Assembly (NCBI GenBank): GCA_025093555.1
Contig: JAIWNF010000003.1
Coordinates: 1,116,001 to 1,180,000 of the forward strand
Reading direction: 5' to 3'
Origin: Circinella umbellata
Lineage: Eukaryota; Mucoromycota; Mucoromycetes; Mucorales; Lichtheimiaceae
DNA: 64,000 bases
The position numbers and the translations under genes are program-made. A model generated the notes under the pieces. The model did not search any database. It worked only from the letters and a program-made list of their open reading frames with translations, and was not told the origin of the DNA. Of the stretch, positions 25,101 through 37,184 are shown one piece after another. How positions within the stretch are numbered: the first letter of the stretch is position 1; each line of letters opens with the position of its first letter.

Positions 25101-26565
25101 TTACTTCTATATTCCTATAAATAGCTTTTGGTTCCTACTACCAACTTTTATTCAATTAGAATAAAAAAAAACATTATATCACCAATGTTAATTCATTGAA
25201 CATATGTTGTTAATAAAATATAAAACATACTACAGTAACCAATAAACCATGTCGGTGGCACCTCGTGCTGATCATGGTGCTGTTACCTATGGAAATTACA
25301 TGGTGCTACTTTATGGTACGTATTGTCTTAATTTAAGTTTTCATCACATACACACGTTTTTCCATATTATATTTATTCACATCTCTTTTGTTTCGCAAAG
25401 GCTACACGGATGTGACCCCTACTTTTAATTTTAAGGTGCCAACATATACCAACCAAATAGATATTTTTGGATATGAGCTCATGGAAATGGGTTAGAAGTA
25501 TGTCACACCAAGACAATTCAGAAGCGAAAGATGATGCTGGATGTAGTTATAATTTTCCTCGTTTTCCAGATGATATGAGCTTAACAGAAGGGAATACGTA
25601 TATTTAATGAAATATAATGGTTAAAATATTGTCGATTTTTATGGTAATCTTTTTCTTATTTTAAAGTTATATTGACTATTACAGAGCCTTGGTTATAAAT
25701 CTTGTAATTACAGCTTTTGATTCAAAATTTTGACATACGGTATAGGTCATTCAGTTTTTATCTTTTAGTTTTATAACATTTGATGCTGTTTATTATATTA
25801 CATTCCTATCTATTTTGTATTTTTATAAACTTCTATGACACTTGTATATACCAACTGCCTCAAAAAAAATAGAATATCTTCTAGAGTAAGATGTTTCTGT
25901 GAAGATATGTTCATGTAATTTTATAATGGATAGCGAGGGCCAAAAAGATTCCATCCAACTTTATGATAACAAGTTGTTCCATAGATTGTGTTTGGATGGA
26001 CTGAACATTACTTCTTCTTTTCGTTGTCGAACTCAGTAGCTACACTATCACTTCCTGACACTGATAAGGATCTGTTACAGAAGTTCTGTAATTTTTTAGA
26101 TAATAAGGGATAGTTTGAAGTTCGAGTGTTATAAGAAAGAAATTAAAAGAGTATACTTTTTTTTGCTATTCATGTCGCTCTTCTAAAAAGTACACCTTTT
26201 TTAGTGACACCCTGTTGTTGCTGATGGATCCCTTATACACTTTTTTTCCTTTCATCTTTTGCTTGTAATTGATGCCTACAACAAGTTCCCAAGTTATATA
26301 GCTCTAGAAAGGTACAATTCTTTCGTCGATAGTACTAACATTATTATTAGAAGCATTATTGGTTTTCCATTCATAGTAGCGATGAATGTAAAATAAAGGT
26401 CTAAACAAGAGCATCCTTTCTTGATACAGCATATGTTTATTCTTCTTTGCCGTGAATTGGTAACCATGCCATTTTTCAATCCCCGCCAACTCAAGGCCCT
26501 TTTTATTTGTCGAATTCTTCCAACTTACACACATTATTTTTCACTATTCGACTGAGTTGTCAACA
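22105..26565. other. 4.5 kb gene-poor region between divergent UTP17 and COX16
   Basis: No intact gene. The UTP17 promoter side occupies about 22105-22450. A broken kelch-repeat gene lies at 25249-25611. Elsewhere the sequence is AT-rich with scattered short frames that match no family I know. COX16's upstream region is 26100-26565. Confidence 0.6.
25249..25611 (+). pseudogene. Kelch-repeat protein fragment, frameshifted
   Basis: A first exon 25249-25315 encodes PRADHGAVTYGNYMVLLY; a GTACGT intron then joins, in phase, to 25401 onward, giving GGYTDVTPTFNF and NQIDIF. PR-x-x-H-xx-V and LLYGGYT are the conserved arms of a kelch blade. The frame runs into a stop after GYELMEMG. Reading one base later gives LDMSSWKWVRSMSHQDNSE and then PRFPDDMSL, the expected kelch DM-SWKW strand. 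So a one-base shift near 25460 breaks the gene, and only about two blades remain. No signal peptide or other domain seen. Kelch identity is fairly clear; whether this is a dead duplicate or part of a longer gene with unseen exons is open. Confidence 0.55.
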
Positions 26566-27052
26566 ATGGGTACATTTCAAGCAAAACCATATGGAAAAAA
26601 AGGTACATTTGATCCACTTGCCGCCAAAGTAAAACAGCGACCATTTCTTTTTTTTGGACTTCCATTTATTGCAATCATTATTGGTGGATCTTTTGGACTT
26701 TCCCAACTTACACAAACACGATATGACCATCGTGATATGCGACATAAAAAGGTAGGAAGATGTTGATTACATATATCTATTTATATTTATATTTATTCAA
26801 AACTCCATTATATTTATTATTATTATAGGTTGCCAAAGAAGAAGCATTAGGGATGGATAAAAATCGACGCAAATTAAGTTTACAAGAAGAATACTGGGTA
26901 AATACAGCATTTAAAAAAAACAATACGGATTATGGAGCCTTTTCTCATAGATTATATATTTACCATTATCATTAATACTGTAGCGTTTACAAGCCAAGAC
27001 GGATGAAGATTGGGAACAAGTTCGCATTGATCGACCGGAAGGTGTTGAATAA
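26566..27052 (+). CDS. COX16: Cytochrome c oxidase assembly protein Cox16
   Basis: Three exons (26566-26751, 26829-26897, 26984-27052), all phase 0, give 107 aa, the usual size. A single inner-membrane segment FLFFGLPFIAIIIGGSFGLS (about 26-45) is followed by the family signature QTRYDHRDMRHKKVAKEEA, then LQEEYW and DEDWEQVRIDRPEG. Cox16 helps insert copper-bearing Cox2/Cox1 modules during complex IV assembly in the mitochondrial inner membrane. The chosen ATG is the first in frame; the upstream TTG frame is not needed. It is followed 338 bp later on the same strand by the FAF1-like gene. Confidence 0.93.
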
Positions 27053-27390
27053 AAGCATTTCAGAACAATATATGATTATACATTTAGCCACTGGATTGGC
27101 AACCATTATAGTAACACAATTCATCCAAAAAAAAAGCACACTTGAACTAATTTGCATCATAAATAATAATAAACATACCACTCTACAGATAAGAAGTAAT
27201 TTAATGATGATAGTATTTAATAACCACAGAATGTAAAGGTACATATAAAACTACTTGTAAATGGTGTTACATAAAGTGTCATGGATACTGAGGCTAAATA
27301 TTTCATCCGACATACTGTGGTTAAAAAAATTCTTGGCCACTTGACAATTGAGTGGCGTTTCTTAAGCAAGTTTAATACTTAGAATAAAAT
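27053..27390. other. Intergenic COX16 to FAF1-like
   Basis: 338 bp, AT-rich, no frame of interest. Must carry the COX16 3' end and the FAF1-like promoter. Confidence 0.5.
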
Positions 27391-28575
27391 ATGAGTTCAT
27401 TAGCAGACTTGATTAGTAGTGTTAAATCAAATACTGCAAATAATACCCAATTGCAACGAACACTAGGCAAAAAGCGGTCCTCTAGGTAAAAAAATAAATA
27501 AAAAGAAAAGATCGTTTGAAACAAAAGAAATACCAATGATACACACGTTGAACCAGTTCTGTTTTTTTTTTCAATAATACATGAAACAGTGAACCAAGTC
27601 GAGATCAACTGATCAAAAAGCTCAAGAAAGAAAAAACAGCACAACCCAAAATAAAGAAGAGTAGCAGTAGTATAAATGGTCCAGATATTGTCGTATTTGA
27701 CGATTCATCATTGAACAAACAAACTGTTGACGATCGTCTAGATAGAAAAGCATTTATGGTATGGAAAAAAATATCATTTGGGAGGAACTCAAACAACCAG
27801 TAACTAAGCATCATTATTTTTTTTATGGCAGTCATCGAAAATATCAAAAGCAGAGCCTGTATCAAATGGAAAACCACCAAAGAAAATGACTGAAAAGGAA
27901 CAACAACAAGAAGAGTAAGTTAGACAGAAAAAAATTCGGAATTGATTTATGAAGAAAAAAAAAATAGACTGACTGTTTTTATAGAGAGAATCAACAACGT
28001 GATTTCGAATTAAATCAGCTTCTTGCTACTTCGAAACTTCTTGAAGATTATCGTATGTATTATGTAAATTTCAATGTCAAATATTTTCATATTATATACT
28101 AAGTAGATCGCATATATGTAATACATGTATATAGAAAAGGATGAAATGTCAGGAAAGGAACGAAGGAAACATATGATGGATAAACTTGAAACTTTGGGTG
28201 TAAAGGTATATAAATGATATTTGTTGGAAAAAAAAAATATCATAATGAATTCATGATTAAATATTGTTCAATATATAGAAAGCTGCCAATCTAAGTATGC
28301 CGCTAGCTATACACAAGGGTATGCAAGAAAAGAAACGAGAACGAGAACAAAAACGATTACAAGAAGCCAAGAACCTTGGATTATATGATAAGTCTCTGAA
28401 ACATTTATATGCACCAAGTGCAGGCAAAAAGAAAGAAAGAAATAGAGATCCTGGTATTACTAGTGGTGTTGGTAAAATGAGAGGAGCCACGTTACACATT
28501 GGAAAAAATGAATTAGCGCAAATACAAAGACAAGGAACAAGAAAAAGCAACAGTAATAATAAAAAGAAACGATAA
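27391..28575 (+). CDS. FAF1: rRNA-processing protein, FAF1/C1orf131-like (DUF4602)
   Basis: Six exons (27391-27485, 27590-27758, 27832-27914, 27985-28052, 28135-28205, 28279-28575) give 260 aa. The protein is Lys/Glu-rich and largely helical or disordered. The C-terminal half carries the family core: LGVKKAANLSMPLAIHKGMQ, a KKREREQKR helix, then ITSGVGKMRGATLHIGKNEL. The GVGK-RG-L-h-K-D/E block defines DUF4602 proteins, including yeast Faf1 and human C1orf131, nucleolar small-subunit processome factors for 18S rRNA maturation. Family assignment rests on this C-terminal block; orthology to Faf1 is likely but not proven. Its stop is 11 bp from the stop of the next, opposite gene. Confidence 0.72.
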
Positions 28576-28586
28576 TCAATTTATTT

Positions 28587-29693
28587 TCATTCTTCTTCAG
28601 TACTACTCAAACCAAGCAATTGTTTCAATTCCTGAATCCTAACTAATTTTTCGGGTATCAGATTCATTAAGTTGTCAATTTCTTTCTCCTTGTCCATAGC
28701 TTCTTTTTCTCCATCTTCTGTTAACTGAGCAAATTCTTGAACAATATCCTTATTATCATTGATTTCGTTTTCTAAATGCCGTACACGTTCTCGTACACGT
28801 TCCACATCATCTTCAGTTACTTGTAACATCCTTTCTGTGGGTGGTATTTTAACTTGAATTACTTCTTTCAATTGATTTTGTAATAACGCTGTTTTTGATC
28901 TTGCTTCTCGTAATTCTTCATCTTTTTCATTTTTCTGTTGTTTTAATTTTTCAAGTCGTGTTCGTCGTTCTTCAAGTTGTTTTTGAAGATTTACCACCTG
29001 TTGTTTTACATCTTCGTCTACCGTTGCATCATAGAGCGCTTCGCGTACTTTCTCAGCCAATGGTGTCGGTTTTTTATTTATTGTGGAAATTGTCGGTGGA
29101 GATTTTGATCGCGTCGAAGCGGGTGAACGTCGACCGTGTTCTGGTGGTACTACAATGGTTGGTAACCGCATACTCGTCTTTTCACTTAGTGGGCTCCGTA
29201 CTGGAGAGCCTGTTGGCGATTGTTGTTGATTAGTAACATTCTAAAAAAATAATTGAAAATAATATATAAGTCCATCGAGCCATTCGTATAAGTTTAAAAG
29301 AATCTATTGATTATTTTACCTCGTTATATACTTTAAAATCAGGAGTATGTGTTCGTTTTTTGGCATATTTATCAGTTGTGTAAGTCTAAAATAGATCGAT
29401 TAGTTAATTAATCTTTGTTCGGTACTAAAAGTTTAGAATCTTTTATAAAAAAACCGTACTCGATTATTAGTAACAAGTTTCAAAGGACTTGTTTCGACTT
29501 GTGGTGACGAATCTCGCGACGATTTCTGCCATAAAAATAAATAGTGTATTATGAATGAGCAACGAACAAAAGGGAATAATAATAATAATAAATAAATCTA
29601 AAATAAAATCAATGAATATATATATATATATACCGATTCAACTAGTGGTGACGTAGGTAACGATGCTGGTGCCTCATTTTCTGTGCCTGACAT
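28587..29693 (-). CDS. Coiled-coil protein of unknown function
   Basis: Four exons (29693-29634, 29525-29460, 29385-29320, 29240-28587), all phase 0, give 281 aa. The N-terminal 130 residues are Ser/Pro/Thr-rich with several SP/TP sites (DSSPQVETSP, TGSPVRSPL, GRRSPASTRSKSPP), likely disordered and phosphorylated by proline-directed kinases. From about residue 145 a continuous heptad pattern with Leu/Val at a/d positions runs to the end, broken near KIPPTERMLQVTED. The tail ELKQLLGLSSTEEE is acidic. No enzyme motif and no family recognised; microtubule, spindle-pole or scaffolding roles would fit the shape but are guesses. Confidence 0.75.
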
Positions 29694-30166
29694 TGTGCTT
29701 TAAATTTAGTATGTTAAGGAAATTATGAAGAAGAAGAAAAAAAAGGCGTTAAAATAAATTTCGCATTTTTTTTTCCAAATGCAGATTTTCGTGACTAGAA
29801 TAATCTTTCCTACTATTTTATCCTGATTTATTTCACATTTATCAAGCCAATTGATATACTCTCCAAGCAGGTTTTAAAAAAAACATATTTGTCATTTAAT
29901 AATAATAAAAGAAATGATAAAACCAAATAACAAAAACGAGGTATTACTCTCTATGACTATAAATATTTTTATTCGCTGGTTTTTTGTTTGAAAATAATGG
30001 TAAAAAAAATGAAGTGATAAATATGCCTGAAGAAAAAGAAAAAAAAAAGATGATGGTAACGATGGCAGAGGGAGGAGTAGTAGGGGAAGGTATTAATTAA
30101 TTATATATATTTATAAATATATGGTGTTCACATAATGATGTTTTTTTTTATATATAAATACATCAT
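29694..30166. other. Intergenic region upstream of the coiled-coil gene
   Basis: 473 bp, AT-rich. It contains the coiled-coil gene's promoter on its left and the 3' region of the Cys-rich membrane protein on its right. No gene seen. Confidence 0.5.
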
Positions 30167-31654
30167 TTAATGAAGATCAGGAGTACGAGAACGATCGGGT
30201 GTTTGTGATCGTGAGGGTGTAAAGCTTCCAGATTCTCTTGGAAGTGAAAGATTAGAGTCACGCAATGGTGATGCAGTTGAACTACGGAAAACACTCTTGC
30301 GATTATGGGTTGATAATGCACTAGATTCATGGTAATCGGGCGTTGTCAAGTACACAACACTGGTACGGCTATCCATGGCTGGCGACGATCGTTGATCGAC
30401 TAAAGGCATATCATCATTCTCCAACATAGCATATTTAGCAAATTCTTCGTTATCGCCAAAGAACTTGGCCATTTTGGCATGTTCCTTTTTAGACTGATAT
30501 CGATGCAAGAACCAAAGGACTACCAAGATAATAAGAACAAAGATTACAACCGCGGCACCAAGAACACCCCAAAGCCATGTTGGAATAACATGGAAAACAT
30601 CAGGTCCATTTACGCAATTTCCTCCTGTATTACAATATTCCGAAATACATTCACGGTCCTGTTCACACTCGGCACCATTTGGTTTAGATTCGATACACTG
30701 ATCATTAATACAATAAGTTCCAGAAGTACAGTTGTCACGAATAATAATTTGTTGAACGGCGTAGTTATCAGCATCATAAGATACATACATCGTTCTATGT
30801 ACAACAATAACAATATCGTTTTATTAATTTCCAGATCTTTGTAGTACAAATAAATCTTTAGCTTCCTTCAGCCCAAAAGTCTCTGTGAGATAACTTACGT
30901 GTCTGAGCCACACGTTCCTGACAATGGTGCTGCTTTAACGTGGCAAGTAGAATTCAAACAGATTGGGTTTATGCCGGCACATTCATCATCTCGTTGCTAT
31001 ATCAAAAAAAAATATTTCGATGAGCCACATACTATACTTAAAATCGCTTATCTTATTTTTTTTTTATGCTGTTGTTGATAAATCATTAGAGCTAAAGCCT
31101 TACGAGTTCACAAATTCCACCAGGCGCAATTTTTGGTTTACATGCGGAATTATCATCGGGACAATAGGTATCTCCAGTACAACGGGGTGGGAATCCGTGT
31201 ACTCTTGTATCCCATCTAATAGCAATCAAAATATTTAAGAGAAAAGAACCAAAAAAAAAGGGGATGATACGGAGTAATATAATATAAAAAAAGTTGAATA
31301 ATATTTAACGTTACCCTTGTAAATAATCAGAATTGGTACAACCTCTATAGTTACAAGTATTTGATGCTGGGTCACAGAACAAGTAGATATTTTCACAAGA
31401 ATCATCATATACCCAAGTGGATCTAATAAATCAGTGAATGTATATAAAAGTAGCTATAGTCAGCTCATTGTATTTTTGCGTCGTCAAGTTTTTAGCTATC
31501 CAAATTTTGAGAATAAAAAGTATTACGAGTAGATTGGACTTGCATCGCACTGTTCACCAAAACGCAAAGCGTTTGATGATTGTATAAACACAGAAACAAA
31601 TGTTGATAGTGTAAATAATGATGTTGATAACGCTAATCGTCGCATAATTTTCAT
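30167..31654 (-). CDS. Cys-rich type I membrane protein, receptor-like
   Basis: Five exons (31654-31527, 31422-31315, 31215-31104, 30996-30899, 30794-30167) give 357 aa. A signal peptide (MKIMRRLALSTSLFTLSTFV...SSNA) leads into about 185 residues with over 20 Cys in small EGF/Dickkopf-like modules (for example CSNTCNYRGC-type spacing, GAECEQDRECISEYCNTGGN, and N-glycosylation sites NCT and NST). One membrane segment follows (WLWGVLGAAVVIFVLIILVV). The cytosolic tail of about 110 residues is Ser/Thr/Pro/Arg-rich and ends SRSQTPDRSRTPDLH. The topology suggests a cell-surface receptor or adhesion protein with a phosphorylatable tail. Ligand unknown. The disulphide-rich modules are spread one per small exon. 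Confidence 0.7.
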
Positions 31655-33200
31655 ATATCTGTAGCTTATAAAGGAAATTAAACTAGAAGAAGAAGAAGAA
31701 GAATAAAATAAAAAATAAAAGATATATAAAAAAATAAAAGATAGAAAAAGGAAAGGGGATTCAAGTAAAAGTAAAAAAAGAAAAGGTTTATTTGCCCTTT
31801 CTTTTTTTTTTTTACGTTTTTAAAAACAGCCTTCCGTTACACGAAAAAAGCTAAAAAAAGAGATTGAAAAATAAAACAAGTAACAGGGTCACACAGGGAC
31901 ATTTTTTTAGTTCTTTTCAAATAAACTTGACTTTCTATATTGTTTATCGATAACTGGTTATTATCCATTATTATCAAAAGAAAAAGAAAAACCAATTATT
32001 ATTACCATGATTATTTTATAACATCATTTTTTTTCTCCTTTATTCTTATTCAAATATTATTAAATTTTTTTTTATCGTCCGTCCTTCCCCCCCCTCCTTT
32101 TTTTAAATTTCATTCTTCTCCTGGGTGTGTGCTGTATGCGTCTTTTTTTAAAAAATTTTGCAGCATGTTAAAAATAAATATGTTCTTTTTACTGCTCCAA
32201 GAAAAAAATTTTGTGAACCCCATTTCTCAGCCCTAATATATAAGGTTACTTTAAATGGTAAATTTTTGAGCTTGTTTTTTACTGTTTTTATAATTTTCTG
32301 TGTTACCCATAAAATATGTATAAAAAGTTTGGGATGGCAACCAAATTTTATTTTCATTTTTTACCGTTCATTCATTCTAAATCAAGCATACTACGCACTA
32401 TGTATCCAATGTTACTATAGTTACATATATTAAAGTTTACATTATATATTTACTATGAAAATATATATATCCTACTTTGCTTCTAGTCAGAAAATGGAGA
32501 AATATGTCTTATAATACAGAAATATTGTGATAATTTATGCTGATGTATTTTAAAAACATGATGCTTTCAATCGCTATTCTATTTTTATTCATTTATGTCA
32601 ACAGACTTTTTTTTGTTCTTTAGTTATCATGAGCTGCTATCAAGGATCAGAAAAAGTCGTTTTCATTGATGATAATAATGACGATAATAGTGCTGATTAT
32701 ACAAGAACGTAGATCAAGTAAATATTTCAAGTAGCGGCTCTATTAATGACTTTGAATGACATATTGTTAGTATATAGTAGTTTCCTTTCTTACCTATTTC
32801 GTTTTTCTTTTTAAAATCCAATATAATACATATAATAAAGCTTATGGTTACTCTCAATGAATGCACTCACAGACATATATATAAATGCTTATATATATTT
32901 TTCATCTTATGATATTATCTATCCCGTTCCATAAATACCAATATAGCCACTTCAATATTTAGTTCATTTTATATCTTATTAAAACGTCAACATATTTATT
33001 GTACTGTAATGATTTAAGAAAACAAACATCCGTTTTTACGTGCTGTTCGATTAAAATACATACACTAAACTGTACCAATATATCATCTCAACTCGTATAT
33101 AAATAAATAGGAAACCAAAAAATAAATCTAACAATTATTGTTTTATATATACACATTATCACTGGTAAATAACTTTCAAGATATTTTATTATTATTATTT
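31655..33200. other. 1.5 kb intergenic region
   Basis: Upstream of the Cys-rich gene and downstream of THR1. Poly(T) and C-rich tracts (CCGTCCTTCCCCCCCCTCC near 32083) and AT-rich sequence. Some short open frames, none recognisable. No gene called. Confidence 0.5.
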
Positions 33201-34468
33201 TCAAAGTTCTTCAACAGTTGAACCACCATCAGTGACTTCAAGAACCTTGTACCAACTATCAATATTATGTTCCTTGAAAACTTTTTGGGCAGCCCCAGCA
33301 ATAGCATCAAAGTTATCAGTAGCCAAAGCAAGAATAGTAGGTCCAGCTCCAGACAAGAAAATGCCCAAGAGACCATCATATTTAGCAGGTGTAATGCTTG
33401 ACAGAATTTCGGGAAGACCCGGGATCTGCGAATTTATGGTACACGATTAATAAACTTTGATCTTCGTATCATCTATACTCCCTTTTTCATCTCCCCATCA
33501 TATATACATATACAGCAGGATAAGTATAAAAAAAATAATAAATTACTTACCAAAGTCTTGCGATAAGGTTGATGAATACGATCCTGAACAGCATTATAGA
33601 TAAGATCAGCATCTGGTGGAGATTTACCTAAAGCGGTAGTCAACACAGCTAAACGCTGAAAGTTGTAAATCTATCACAGAACTAATTAGCATGACAGTCA
33701 ATTACATTTTAAAATCACATCTGCTTTCTTCTTTCATCCCTGTATATCTGAGGAATATATACTTACAACATCTTGACGTGAATAAGTTGTTGGCAAAACT
33801 GAGCGAGCCTTTGCTGTAGCTACTTCAAAGTTGGGAACGATTGCAACAGCCTTGATTTCCTTGTTCCAATTCAAACGTAAATAATGACCAATGCCAAGAG
33901 GGGGTTGTGGGTATGCCTTGGACACAACATCATCCAAAAAGGTTTCTGATTCAGGAACTCCCTTTGTAGCTTCTGGATCGAGCTCACGTAAGTAAGAAGC
34001 GACGAATCCACCCAACAAAGTAGCAGCAACATTATCCGGATGACGTTCAATCATCAAACAGTAATCCAAAAGACGATCGTATGAGTTTTTCAGTTCACCA
34101 AGAGCATCACCAAGCAATACACCGGCAACAACGGCAGCACCCGAGGAACCAAGACCTCTGCCCAAGGGAATGGGATTGTGAACGTGAATTTTAAGCGGTT
34201 GAGGCAATTGTGAGATCCCATTCGCCGAAAGGACGTAGAGAGCGATCTTGGTAATCAAGTTTTGCTCTGGTAAAAGTGGAACTTCCGTAGCCCCTTCGCC
34301 CGAATAGGTCATTTCAAAAGCCTCTTTGGCATCTTCGTGGTACACACTAACGTCGAGTGTCAAGTAAAGCGAAAGCGACATGCCTAGCACATCAAAGCCT
34401 GGTCCGATATTGGCAGACGAGCACGGCGCACGAATGCGAAACTTGCGTGGTGCATTGGCTGCCGGCAT
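33201..34468 (-). CDS. THR1: Homoserine kinase
   Basis: Three exons (34468-33767, 33670-33551, 33425-33201), all phase 0, give 348 aa, the normal length. It phosphorylates homoserine with ATP, the branch step to threonine. GHMP kinase hallmarks: the N-terminal PCSSANIGPGFDVLG (15-29), the phosphate-binding glycine loop PLGRGLGSSGAA (101-112), ERHPDNVAATLLGG in the substrate site, and the C-terminal GIFLSGAGPTILAL. The enzyme is cytosolic. No reading-frame problem. The region 113-212 nt upstream holds three CCAAT motifs. Confidence 0.96.
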
Positions 34469-34580
34469 TCTATATTATGGGTTTCGTTTAAGGAAAAAAA
34501 GAATGGGAATGGGGTAAGAAGAGAAAGTCTAGAAAAGCAGCCTATGGAAAAGGACCTCTTGCTTTGTGATTAAATTCGAC

Positions 34581-34680
34581 ATTGGGCGGAAATGCCGACC
34601 GTGGCTTTTCAAGTTTTGACAGGCGATTATCAACTATGACACAACAACAAAGAATTTTCCGCTATGATTGGGTAGATTGG
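34581..34680 (-). promoter_or_regulatory. Three CCAAT boxes upstream of THR1
   Basis: On the minus strand, CCAAT occurs at 34585-34581, 34671-34667 and 34680-34676, that is 113-212 nt upstream of the THR1 ATG. The last two are nine bases apart. CCAAT clusters are bound by the Hap2/3/5 (NF-Y) complex in fungi. Position and clustering are suggestive; binding is inferred. Confidence 0.4.
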
Positions 34681-36154
34681 CCAGGCAACAAAATCTCACT
34701 CAGCAAAATATATCTTTAAAGATCTTATAAAGAAAAAAAAATTAGGCAACAAGACATTTTATGGTGTTATGTTATTTAATACTCGACAATAGTGTTATTC
34801 TCACTATCGCTTATTGGTTTTTCATAATTGTTTGTTTAAAAGAAACTGCCTTACTTTGTTTCTCTTGAGTTTAAGATTTATGGTATAGCTGTATAGCATT
34901 ACTGTCCTTATATTTAAAGATAAGTCTAGTTAAGGCACCATGTTAGCAACACATGTCTTATTTTTCAGTAGCGACTCAGCAGTATATAAGAGATGTTCCA
35001 TGATTGATGAATAGTACGTACCTTGAAAAGGATCGATTAACCACAGTACAATATTGCTTTAGGGATCACAACGAAGCTGATGAACTTTTTTTTTACGTAA
35101 TCATGCTTTCAAATTAATTTTTTATTATCTTGCAATGCTAAGTATACTGAACAATAATTAGAATAATCTGTATAAAACATATTCGCTAGCCAGTCAATAT
35201 TTTCAATGCAGAATGATATTACTTACGTACTTAATCTGCTCAAAATACTCCACCATTACTAAAGAAAATATATTTGAAAGTGAATTTAAGCAGAAGTATG
35301 TGTATGCTAGGTGACATTTATTATAAAATACGTACGTAAAACTGTACACTTTTTAGGAAAGAAATGATATAAGGTTCATATACATATGTACGTATGGAAT
35401 AGATTTGCTCTAAATCAAAAAGTCTCATTTAATCCATGGTGATTTCTCACAAGACTTGATGCTCACTGCGGTATCTTTTGATTATAAGAAGTATTTTTTT
35501 AACATCAATTTTTTATACCTTGCAAGAAGTCTTTATTGGTGGGGTTTTTTTTATCAGCTTATTAAGTTGTACGTACGCTTTTGTTTTTTTACCATATGAT
35601 ACATACCAATTACGTTAATTTGATGCGAATCTAGATATGTTACGTACTAGCTACATATATAATCATAACAAAAACTAATTATATGTATACAGGACTAAGT
35701 AGACAAGAATGTTTTTATCACTACTATTAAGTATCTCATGATTTTACTGCACTCTACAATAACTTATATTTATTGAGAATCAAATGACCTTTCTATTGTA
35801 TCAGCTTTAAAAAGAGTCTTTTTTTTTGCTATATATTATAACATTTAATTATCTCATTATTCCACTACTATCATTAGTATCAGCATCCTAACTATTTACA
35901 GAAATACGTAATCATAAAATAAATTGTGGATCTTTTCGCTTTGAGAGCAGTTCAGTACACATACAGTAACCAATGCATAAACAAAAAAAATTATCTCTAA
36001 ATTGTGTGAACTTCCTTATCGTGGCTCTTTCACTTGTCATTGATTTTCCAACAATGATTGTAAAATCTATACCATTATCTTCTTTTTGTTATAATTGACT
36101 CACATCTGCATTGTTGCTTGTTGCACCATTAAATACTTTTATCTGTTATAAACA

Positions 36155-36157
<3 letters not shown>

Positions 36158-36192
<35 letters not shown>
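36158..36192. repeat. (TA)n microsatellite
   Basis: About 17 uninterrupted TA units in the THR1-proximal desert. Confidence 0.9.
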
Positions 36193-36200
<8 letters not shown>

Positions 36201-37184
36201 GATTAAATGTTTAGTTGGCGGTTGCTTTGAATAGCAACGTTCAATCAACTTGTCTACTGATATCTTATTCTATACGTATGTAGTTTGATTTTATATTTAT
36301 CTGATAAATTTAACTAGAGTTATGTATAACAGCACAATCTTAAGTTGAAGTTATGATCGAGTCATTCATAATTTTTTTTTTTTTGAAAATGAGCAGTTTC
36401 ATTAATACGGACATATCCATTAACATACCCATTAAGAGGCATACTTTATAAATGACATAAGAAAAATTTCTATTCACCGTATTTTAGACATATATAGAAA
36501 GAAGTTGACTTGTACGCAAATATAGCACTACAAAAGAAATTAGCATGTGCTTCACAGTGTCTGCTATTACATTCGTTCATAAACTGAAAGATTCAGTCAG
36601 CGGGATGATGTTTATTAAATCGATAAATTGATACCAATATTCCGATACATTACATAGTATTTTGTCAATGATATCCACATATATCACTTTATACTATAGC
36701 AGCATACATAAACACCTACGCGTTCTGCGAAAATTTTATTCTCTTCTGTCTCCATACGTACTGTATGAATTTTTAATACTTTATAGGTGTATGTACGTTC
36801 TGTAAATTTACTACGTAAGCATGTAGTTTTGTTTTTGGTATATAAAATCGGTTGTAAATCAACTTAACTTCAGCATTATATCATACAATAAATTGAATTC
36901 TGGTTATTTACATCACGAACAATGGTCTCTGATGTTATATCTCTGTAGTTACAACTTTAAAAGTCTGCTTAAGCTAATTATGAAGTAACTACAATAACAT
37001 CTTTTAGTATATCTACGTATCTGCATAATAAATAACAATCTATCGCCTTTCGGAATCTGTCGATAATATACTGTATGGCATGATGAATATAGCATAATGA
37101 TATGAGAAAAATAAAGGAATAATTTCATGGATCAAAAACATTACATACTATTTATTATTATTATTATTTTACGGATAAGTGTTA

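Larger units (their letters stand above)
34469..37184. other. 2.7 kb gene-poor region
   Basis: Apart from the THR1 promoter at its left end, I see no gene. It is AT-rich, includes a TA microsatellite (36158-36192), and has many ACGTAC/TACGTA hexamers. Stops are frequent in all six frames. Confidence 0.6.

Noticed and set aside
31940..32433. Phe/Ile-rich frames of 91-98 aa in the desert
   Set aside because: Driven by poly(T); hydrophobic low-complexity, no family resemblance.
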